DNA from: Bacteroidota bacterium
GTDB taxonomy: Bacteria > Bacteroidota > Bacteroidia > Chitinophagales > Chitinophagaceae
Length of the DNA stretch: 5,946 nucleotides
Reading direction: 5' to 3'
Assembly (NCBI GenBank): GCA_023390215.1
Contig: JAEWDG010000276.1
Coordinates: 1 to 5,946 of the forward strand
Made by a program: the position numbers and the translations under genes. Every line of letters starts with the position of its first letter. Position 1 is the stretch's first letter. Positions 1 to 5,117 of the stretch are shown piece by piece. The notes below the pieces were generated by a model. The model searched no databases. It worked only from the letters and a program-made list of their open reading frames with translations, and was not told where the DNA came from.

Positions 1-204
1 GGGTTCTGTTGCACTTGTATGTGTGATAGAACTACTGTCTGCTATGGCTGCCTGCAGCGATCCGGTTTTTGTACTGTCTGTTTCAGCAACTTTTGCCCGG
101 GTAGTATCGCCGGAAAGCGGCATCAGGGTACTATCGTGCACCTGTGCCTTTGAGAGCCGGGGCAGGAAAAGAATAAGGATTAGAAAAGTTCGTAACAAAC
201 GCAT
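1..204 (-). CDS. Exported protein of unknown function, N-terminal fragment (runs off left edge)
   Basis: Reading the minus strand from an ATG whose first base is 204 gives 68 uninterrupted codons to the window edge. The first 20 residues form a clear Sec signal peptide: a basic start (MRLLR), a hydrophobic core (TFLILILFLP), then RLSKA before Q21, a typical signal peptidase I site for this phylum. The visible mature part (about residues 21-68) is rich in Ser, Thr, Ala and Asp, with DST/DTT/DSTK-like runs and no Cys or aromatic residues, so it looks like a flexible linker rather than a folded domain. An in-frame TAA lies upstream near 243 with no ATG between, which fixes the start; there is only a weak AGG as a ribosome site. 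It lies downstream of the Omp85-type gene on the same strand, 98 bases away. Family unknown, because the folded part is outside the window. The plus-strand reading of this stretch has no recognisable features. Confidence 0.7.
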   Translation of the reverse strand, partial: MRLLRTFLILILFLPRLSKAQVHDSTLMPLSGDTTRAKVAETDSTKTGSLQAAIADSSSITHTSATEP

Positions 205-254
205 TAGCCTGGTGATTTCAGTATCGGCCGGGTTCGAAATTAATTAAAAGGCGC

Positions 255-287
255 AAGGTCTTAAAACCTATAAGGTTTTAAGACCTT
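255..287. repeat. Perfect inverted repeat (15-bp arms, 3-base loop); possible terminator of the Omp85 gene
   Basis: The arm AAGGTCTTAAAACCT (255-269) is followed by loop ATA and its exact reverse complement (273-287). In the minus-strand transcript this hairpin begins 15 bases after the Omp85 stop codon and is followed by GCGCC and then TTTT. It could therefore act as a rho-independent-like terminator, although the U-run is short and displaced. It sits between the Omp85 gene and the start of the exported-protein gene at 204. The arms are AT-rich and share sequence with a second palindrome at 265-294, which suggests a dispersed intergenic repeat as well as, or instead of, a simple terminator. 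The inverted repeat is seen directly; its role is inferred. Confidence 0.8.
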
Positions 288-294
288 ATAGGTT
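265..294. repeat. Second, overlapping palindrome (15-bp arms, no loop, one mismatch)
   Basis: Bases 265-279 (AACCTATAAGGTTTT) pair with 280-294 (AAGACCTTATAGGTT) at 14 of 15 positions; the exception, 277 with 282, is T opposite G. It shares its core with the 255-287 palindrome, so a single strand can form one hairpin or the other but not both. The unit CCTATAAGG/CCTTATAGG is effectively present three times in alternating orientation. From general familiarity, such CCTTATAGG-type palindromes recur between genes in Bacteroidota genomes, but the copy number in this genome cannot be seen here. Confidence 0.7.
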
Positions 295-302
295 GGGGTT
301 AA

Positions 303-2111
303 TTAAAAATAGTTCACATATCCAAAATGCAGTTTGGAGGCTTCCCGGATATTAAAAGGAATATCGTTTCTCATACCAGTGGCATAACTAATATTCAGTA
401 ACCCCACCTTAGTTTCATAAACCAGCCCAAGCCCCAACCCTAAAAACCGATTACGCACATTGATCTGCTGATATTTATTTTTAACCATACCCAAATCAGC
501 AAAGAAAAACAGATAGGAATTCAAGCCCAGAAGATTCCGGTACTCAGCAGTGAGCACTGCATACCGGGTTGCATAAATACTTTCCTCATCAAATCCCCGC
601 AAGGTTTGAAATCCACCCACCTGGAACAACTCATTTCTGAAAACCGAGGGGCTGGTATAATAGCCTCCCTGGAAGCCTGCCTTAACAGTGGAGAGCTTAC
701 CGATCGGAAAAAAATGTGCACCTGAAATTTTCGCACGCAACTGGTATACGCGCTTTTTAATAGAATCATATAGCGACGCGTAATCAAAATCCGGATCCTT
801 GAGATTTATAATATCATTGTTGCTGCTTATTTTTTTTGTTCCCACCGAAACATTAAAGTTTGCTTCCGTTCCCTTCCTTGGATTGTATTTATAATTTGTA
901 CCCTGCAGGAGATAGCTGATGCCCACATTCGTTGATTTCACATCGATGTTGGGAGGAAGTTTTTTTGTGATTTTAATCTGGTTGGTATCCACTCCTCCCT
1001 GCAATAATGATGAGCTCTGCCATTGAATAAAGATCCTGGTCGACTGAATGGCTGAAAATTGATAATCTGCCCCGAACTGTGCATTCACCTGGAGAAAGCT
1101 GGAATCTTTTTTAAAGAGATCGAAAAGAAAATCCAGCCCGAAAGCGCTGTTAAATATATAAGGATGATTATACCCCAGATTAAGTCTGGGGGATTTGGCC
1201 TGAAGTTGCTGCCATTTGATGAGAATAGACTCTCCGTTACCAAGCATGTTTTTCAGGTCGAGGTTCACATCGCCTGTAAGCTGAAATTTCTTTTCCTCGC
1301 CTGCCGCAGGTAAGAACCCAATAAGAAAATTCACCTGGCTGCTTTTTTTGGGTTCCAGATAAAGGTTTACAACAGCACTTGTTCCGAGCATCGTAAGATC
1401 CGAAGGCTGAATCGGATTTACATAACTCAGTTCACTGATACGTTTGTCGATATCATTCAACCGGGCCCGGTTATATAAGGATCCATTCTCTATGCCCAGA
1501 TAATGCTGCAGAAATTTCGCGTTCAGTTTTGCTTTTCCAATGATGCGAATGCTGTCGATGGGATACTGAACGCCTTTCCGAACTTTAAGCGCCGCGGCGA
1601 TACTGTTGTCACCGAGTTCAATACTATCCAGATAAACTTCCGCAAACGGATAGCCGTTGTTCGCATAATAGCCCAACATCCTGTTCTGAAGCCCGATCCA
1701 TTGTGCAATGCTTATGGGCTTCTGATTGAAATTGCGGGAGAGGAAACGCGCGTACTCCAGCACCTGCGGTTCAATACTATCGGCATTCAGACTCATCCAT
1801 TTATACTGCTTTCCAACAAATATGAAAATATCTTTTTGGTTGGTGCCCGAAGAAACTGAATCAATCGAAGCGCTCAGAAATCCTTTATCGTATAAAGTTT
1901 GTGGCAGCCTGACCAAATAACTGTTTAACGCTTTTTCTCCGGGAAAAGCAGATTGCAACTTCAAAGAAGCGGGATCAAACAAACTATCTTTGCCGTTGAA
2001 ATGATAGTTAAGCGACCAGGATACATTAACGGCATTGGTCTCTTGTCCGGCAACTGCCATCGAACAAAAAAAGAAACTCAAAAAAAGATAGATCGGTAAA
2101 TTAAATTTCAT
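303..2111 (-). CDS. Omp85-superfamily (BamA/TamA-like) outer-membrane protein
   Basis: A 602-residue protein likely to insert or translocate other proteins at the outer membrane. Residues 1-21 are a signal peptide (MKFN start, core IYLFLSFFF, AVA before GQ); Cys16 does not sit in a lipobox, so it is not a lipoprotein. Residues ~58-256 look like two or three POTRA units: YDKGFLSASIDS with IFIFVGKQY (~74-103), YYANNGYPFAEVYLDSI (~148-164), and YPIDSIRIIGKAKLN through VVNLYLEPK (~183-255). From ~258 to the C-terminal Phe the alternating pattern fits a 16-strand barrel, with NPRKG (410-414) and the Omp85 hallmark GGFQTLRGF (499-507). At about 600 residues it is closer to TamA-type proteins than to the usual five-POTRA BamA of roughly 800 or more. 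The ATG at 2111 is chosen because it begins the signal peptide; a TTG at 2144 would add 11 residues. It is divergent from hemW. Its substrate cannot be inferred, so no gene symbol is given. Confidence 0.88.
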   Translation of the reverse strand: MKFNLPIYLFLSFFFCSMAVAGQETNAVNVSWSLNYHFNGKDSLFDPASLKLQSAFPGEKALNSYLVRLPQTLYDKGFLSASIDSVSSGTNQKDIFIFVGKQYKWMSLNADSIEPQVLEYARFLSRNFNQKPISIAQWIGLQNRMLGYYANNGYPFAEVYLDSIELGDNSIAAALKVRKGVQYPIDSIRIIGKAKLNAKFLQHYLGIENGSLYNRARLNDIDKRISELSYVNPIQPSDLTMLGTSAVVNLYLEPKKSSQVNFLIGFLPAAGEEKKFQLTGDVNLDLKNMLGNGESILIKWQQLQAKSPRLNLGYNHPYIFNSAFGLDFLFDLFKKDSSFLQVNAQFGADYQFSAIQSTRIFIQWQSSSLLQGGVDTNQIKITKKLPPNIDVKSTNVGISYLLQGTNYKYNPRKGTEANFNVSVGTKKISSNNDIINLKDPDFDYASLYDSIKKRVYQLRAKISGAHFFPIGKLSTVKAGFQGGYYTSPSVFRNELFQVGGFQTLRGFDEESIYATRYAVLTAEYRNLLGLNSYLFFFADLGMVKNKYQQINVRNRFLGLGLGLVYETKVGLLNISYATGMRNDIPFNIREASKLHFGYVNYF

Positions 2112-2132
2112 AGCATCCCGCCGGAGAGCATT

Positions 2133-2140
2133 CAAAATTA
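2133..2140 (-). promoter_or_regulatory. Candidate Bacteroidota -7 promoter element for the Omp85 gene
   Basis: The minus strand reads TAATTTTG, an exact match to TAnnTTTG, the -7 element of the primary sigma factor in Bacteroidota. Transcription would start near 2127, leaving a leader of about 16 bases before the ATG at 2111. There is no TTG at the expected ~19-base distance upstream, so the -33 half is missing or weak. An upstream region for this promoter would overlap the first codons of the divergent hemW. Confidence 0.35.
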
Positions 2141-2152
2141 ACAAACAGCGGA

Positions 2153-3283
2153 TTGGCAGGCATATATATTCACATACCTTTTTGTAAACAGGCCTGCAGT
2201 TATTGCAATTTTCATTTCTCCACTTCGCCCGGACTTCGTAACCAGCTTATCGATGCGCTTTGTTCCGAAGTAGAACTTACGCCGGTATTCAGTTCAGATG
2301 AAAAAATAGAAACCATTTATTTCGGAGGCGGAACACCCAGTATTTTAAATACTGATCAACTTTTTCAAATCTTAAACTCAATAACGAAAAAGTTCAGTAT
2401 CGATCCAAAAGCGGAAATAACCCTCGAAGCCAATCCTGACGACATACAGGCAGGTTCACTTGAATCATGGCATAAGCTGGGCTTTAACAGGTTAAGTGTG
2501 GGATTGCAATCTTTTGATGAAAAAGAACTTGTTTGGATGAACCGCGCGCACCATGCTGATCAGTCTATTGAAGCGCTTGAGCAGATAAAGCTTAGTGCAT
2601 TTGAAAATTATTCCATCGACCTCATTTATGGTTCTCCGCTTCAAACCGATGCGCAGTTATTACATAATCTGAATATTATTGATTCGTATAAGGTTCCTCA
2701 TATTTCCTGCTATGGTTTAACGATTGAACCGGGAACCAGGCTTCATCATCTGGTTGAAAAGAAAAAGCAGGTTGCAACCGATGATAACAAACAATCTTCG
2801 CAGTTTCTTCTCATCATGCAATGGATGCGTGCGCATGGCTACGATCATTATGAAGTCAGCAATTATGCATTACCGGGAATGAAAAGCCGTCACAACAGTA
2901 GTTACTGGTCAGCGAAATCATATTATGGTTTTGGTCCATCGGCGCATAGTTTTGACGGCAGGAGAACAAGAAAATGGAATATTGCAAACAATGCCCTCTA
3001 CATTAAATCTCTGGAGCGGCAGATCATTCCATCCGAAGAAGAAATATTGACTGCGGAACAACAATTAAACGAATATGTAATGACCAGCCTCCGTACCTCT
3101 TCGGGAACAGATCTTGAAAAAATAAATAATGAATGGGGTGATGAGCATCGCAGGCGTATTGAGACGGGCTTATCAAAATTTACACAGCAGGGTTATCTGA
3201 TCAGAGAAAACAGTTCTTACAGATTAACGGATAAAGGTATGTTGATTGCTGACGGTATAGCATCTGATTTGTTTGTCGTTTAA
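2153..3283 (+). CDS. hemW: HemW, radical-SAM family heme chaperone (formerly 'HemN-like coproporphyrinogen oxidase')
   Basis: A 376-residue protein of the radical SAM HemN/HemW family; HemW binds heme and is thought to hand it to hemoproteins in the cytoplasm. The [4Fe-4S]/SAM motif is C11-x3-C15-x2-C18 followed by Asn-Phe. The fourth Cys of true HemN (CxxxCxxCxC) is absent, as is normal for HemW. The SAM-binding glycine motif GGGTPS is at 58-63, and the HemW signature HNxxYW at 247-252 (HNSSYW), followed by GFGPSAHSF. A winged-helix-like HemW C-terminal domain follows (~300-370). Length is normal for the family. The start is TTG at 2153: it gives the standard opening MAGIYIHIPFCK, and no ATG occurs in frame back to a TAG at 2111-2113. 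There is no clear Shine-Dalgarno sequence. It is divergent from the Omp85 gene and convergent with gpsA, so probably transcribed alone. HemW proteins are often mislabelled as oxygen-independent coproporphyrinogen III oxidase. Confidence 0.93.
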   Translation: MAGIYIHIPFCKQACSYCNFHFSTSPGLRNQLIDALCSEVELTPVFSSDEKIETIYFGGGTPSILNTDQLFQILNSITKKFSIDPKAEITLEANPDDIQAGSLESWHKLGFNRLSVGLQSFDEKELVWMNRAHHADQSIEALEQIKLSAFENYSIDLIYGSPLQTDAQLLHNLNIIDSYKVPHISCYGLTIEPGTRLHHLVEKKKQVATDDNKQSSQFLLIMQWMRAHGYDHYEVSNYALPGMKSRHNSSYWSAKSYYGFGPSAHSFDGRRTRKWNIANNALYIKSLERQIIPSEEEILTAEQQLNEYVMTSLRTSSGTDLEKINNEWGDEHRRRIETGLSKFTQQGYLIRENSSYRLTDKGMLIADGIASDLFVV

Positions 3284-3284
3284 A

Positions 3285-4331
3285 TCAAACCAGCATTTGT
3301 TCTAATTCATGAAATGCAGCGCCGGCGGTTTTTCCGCCCCATAAAATATCAAACACCGCTCCTGCCACGGGCATTTCGGCTCCTATTTTTTCGTTGATGA
3401 TATGCATGCATTTACTCGCCATATACCCTTCAGCGACCATGCTCATCTCAAGCTTTGCAGCCTGCACCGAATATCCTTTCCCGATCATGGTTCCAAAGGT
3501 TCTGTTGCGGCTGAACAGCGAATAACAGGTTACAAGCAGGTCGCCCAGATAAACGGAAGCCGCGTAATTATGATGAGCAACTTCTCTTCCTGATGGGGAA
3601 TGATCAATATAGCCCACCTCCGCGTTTATGATACCGGCTTTTCTAAGAAAACCTGCCATTTCATCGGCGCTGTTCGCGATCAGCACGCTTAAAAAATTAT
3701 CTCCGTAGTCAAGTCCGTGCGCGATCCCAGCTCCAACCGCATATATATTTTTCAGCACAGCTGCATACTGAACACCGTAAATGTCACGGTTAACGATCGT
3801 GTTGATGAAATCTGTTTTGAAATGCGAAGCAATCTCACTTGCAAAGGCCTGATCCAGGCCAGTGAAAGTGAGGTAAGATAATTTTTCTGCTGCCACTTCT
3901 TCGGCATGGCAGGGACCGAGCACCGTAAAATAATTCTGAATATCAAAACCGTATTTGATCTTCAGATAATCATTGAGGAGAATATTCTGTTCGGGCAAAA
4001 TGCCTTTAACAGCGGAAATAATTTTTTTTGAAACCAGCAGTTTCCCGTCAATCCGGTTCAATGCTTCTGTAACAAAGGCGGAGGGAATGGCGATCAGCAC
4101 AACATCGGCATCCGATACAACCCGCGCGGGATCAGCGCTTAAAGCAAGTTTCGACATATCAAATCTTGCTGAAGAAAGATATTGCGGATTATGATGTTTT
4201 GAACGGAATTGCTCAATCGCAGCTTCACTCCTGTTCCACCAACTGATGTGATTGCCTTTGTCGGTTAGGATTTTCGCCAGTGCCGTACCCCAGCTTCCGC
4301 TTCCAAGAATTCCAAATTTCATGCTTGCCAT
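3285..4331 (-). CDS. gpsA: Glycerol-3-phosphate dehydrogenase [NAD(P)+], GpsA
   Basis: A 348-residue cytoplasmic enzyme reducing dihydroxyacetone phosphate to sn-glycerol-3-phosphate, the backbone precursor of phospholipids. The N-terminal Rossmann fold has GILGSGSWGTALAKIL (7-22), the GxGxWG nucleotide-binding loop. Further family motifs are SAVKG (106-110, substrate-binding Lys109), LGPCHAEEVA (138-147), LKNIYAVGAG (193-202, with Lys194 at the position of the catalytic general base), YLGDLLVT (261-268) and SRNRTFG (274-280). A segment around 233-257 is longer than in E. coli GpsA. Length is close to the family norm. Two starts are possible: ATG at 4331, or ATG at 4322, which gives the more usual opening MKFGILG; neither has a Shine-Dalgarno sequence. 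The gene starts 15 bases after the rnc stop, so it is probably cotranscribed with fabF and rnc. Its TGA stop is one base from the hemW stop on the other strand. Confidence 0.95.
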   Translation of the reverse strand: MASMKFGILGSGSWGTALAKILTDKGNHISWWNRSEAAIEQFRSKHHNPQYLSSARFDMSKLALSADPARVVSDADVVLIAIPSAFVTEALNRIDGKLLVSKKIISAVKGILPEQNILLNDYLKIKYGFDIQNYFTVLGPCHAEEVAAEKLSYLTFTGLDQAFASEIASHFKTDFINTIVNRDIYGVQYAAVLKNIYAVGAGIAHGLDYGDNFLSVLIANSADEMAGFLRKAGIINAEVGYIDHSPSGREVAHHNYAASVYLGDLLVTCYSLFSRNRTFGTMIGKGYSVQAAKLEMSMVAEGYMASKCMHIINEKIGAEMPVAGAVFDILWGGKTAGAAFHELEQMLV

Positions 4332-4346
4332 TAGATGCCGAAGTTA

Positions 4347-5057
4347 TTACAAACCCAGTTTTTCAACGGCCATTTGCGCTGCGATCTGGCTGGCATCTTT
4401 TTTATTATATCCTTTCGCCTGTGATACCAGTTCTCCATCTACAGTTGCACCGATGGTAAACAACCTTCTTCCATTTTCAATTTTCTCTTCCAACGTTTCA
4501 AACTCCAACTGCTTTCCGTTCTTATTTGCCCATCCGTATAACTTATTCTTGATATTGATCTCAATGGATTCCAGGTCTTCGGTAAACAGGTGTGGATAGA
4601 TGATAAATTCTTCCACCCATCGCTGTGTTTTTTTATATCCTTTATCAAGATAAACCGCGCCTATCAGGGCCTCCAGCGTGTTTCCAAAAATCTGGGAGAT
4701 CTTCAGCGCGTTATCAAACTTGTTGTAAAATGTGATCTTCTTCAACCCCATTTTCACAGCAATTTCATTAAGCTTCTGGCGGTTAACCATTTTGCTGCGC
4801 ATTTCCGTCAGGAATCCTTCCCCCTTGTATGGATATTTTCTGAAGAGATAATGTGCGATGATAGAACTGAGAACGGCGTCGCCAAGAAATTCCAGTCTTT
4901 CATTATTTTCATCTGCGCCTTCCCGGACAGAGCGATGACTAAGGGCCGTTTTATACAACGTCAGATCGCCCGGAACAAATCCCAGTACATTGTTGAGTTG
5001 CCTTTTGAACTCTTTTTTCTTTTTATCGAATTCAAAAAAATCGGTTAGGAATTTCAC
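4347..5057 (-). CDS. rnc: Ribonuclease III
   Basis: A 236-residue double-strand-specific endoribonuclease that processes rRNA precursors and structured mRNAs. The catalytic domain (~15-158) contains NERLEFLGD (52-60) with metal and catalytic residues Glu53, Glu56 and Asp60 (E. coli E38, E41, D45), Glu80 (near E. coli E65) and Glu129 (E. coli E117). The position of E. coli Asp114 is Asn126, in GNTLEALIGAVYLD. The double-stranded-RNA-binding domain occupies ~165-236 and ends with AKGYNKKDASQIAAQMAVEKL. The N-terminus has about 15 residues more than E. coli RNase III, with a Lys-rich stretch (DKKKKEFKR). The start is GTG at 5057: an in-frame TAA lies two codons upstream and the next ATG falls inside the catalytic domain, so the GTG is well supported. 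The gene ends in tandem stops TAATAA. It lies 60 bases after fabF and 15 bases before gpsA on the same strand. Confidence 0.95.
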   Translation of the reverse strand: MKFLTDFFEFDKKKKEFKRQLNNVLGFVPGDLTLYKTALSHRSVREGADENNERLEFLGDAVLSSIIAHYLFRKYPYKGEGFLTEMRSKMVNRQKLNEIAVKMGLKKITFYNKFDNALKISQIFGNTLEALIGAVYLDKGYKKTQRWVEEFIIYPHLFTEDLESIEINIKNKLYGWANKNGKQLEFETLEEKIENGRRLFTIGATVDGELVSQAKGYNKKDASQIAAQMAVEKLGL

Positions 5058-5117
5058 TATTTAGATTCGTACCCGAATTTAGGTTATTCCTTTGAATGGG
5101 CTGATAAGATCGTGAGA
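5058..5117 (-). other. fabF-rnc spacer with small hairpin
   Basis: This 60-base gap holds a short perfect hairpin in the minus-strand transcript (ATTCG, loop GGTA, CGAAT; 5065-5078) just upstream of the rnc GTG. An AAAGGAATA sequence lies about 30 bases before the GTG, too far to serve as its ribosome site. TAAATTCG (5074-5081 on the minus strand) matches the Bacteroidota -7 element at 7 of 8 specified or free positions, so a weak internal rnc promoter is possible but unproven. No U-run follows the hairpin, so it is not a terminator, and readthrough from fabF into rnc is likely. Confidence 0.3.

Noticed and set aside
235..242. TAATTTCG on the minus strand as a promoter for the exported-protein gene
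   Set aside because: It differs from TAnnTTTG at one fixed base and the nearest TTG is only 11 bases upstream instead of about 19; too weak to list as a feature.
23..247. Plus-strand 74-codon open frame over the left end
   Set aside because: It lies antisense to a minus-strand reading with an excellent signal peptide and cleavage site, has no recognisable features, and runs into the palindrome spacer.
1503..1859. 118-codon plus-strand open frame inside the Omp85 gene, and similar antisense frames at 1059-1313, 4252-4599 and 4590-5048
   Set aside because: All are opposite strongly recognisable protein-coding genes and show no family motifs or start signals of their own.
2112..2144. Upstream TTG start adding 11 residues to the Omp85 protein
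   Set aside because: The extension (LILNALRRDA region) would put charged residues before an already complete signal peptide; the ATG at 2111 fits better.
3324..3338. GC-rich hairpin (GGCGG, T5 loop, CCGCC) about 40 bases after the hemW stop, as a hemW terminator
   Set aside because: It is inside gpsA coding sequence (codons for W-G-G-K-T), the T-run is in the loop and not after the stem, and the stem is only 5 bp.
4261..5050. Repeated TCGGTTAGGA at 4261-4270 and 5041-5050
   Set aside because: Both copies encode a chance Leu-Thr-Asp in gpsA and rnc (KILTDKG and KFLTDFF); the match stops outside this core.
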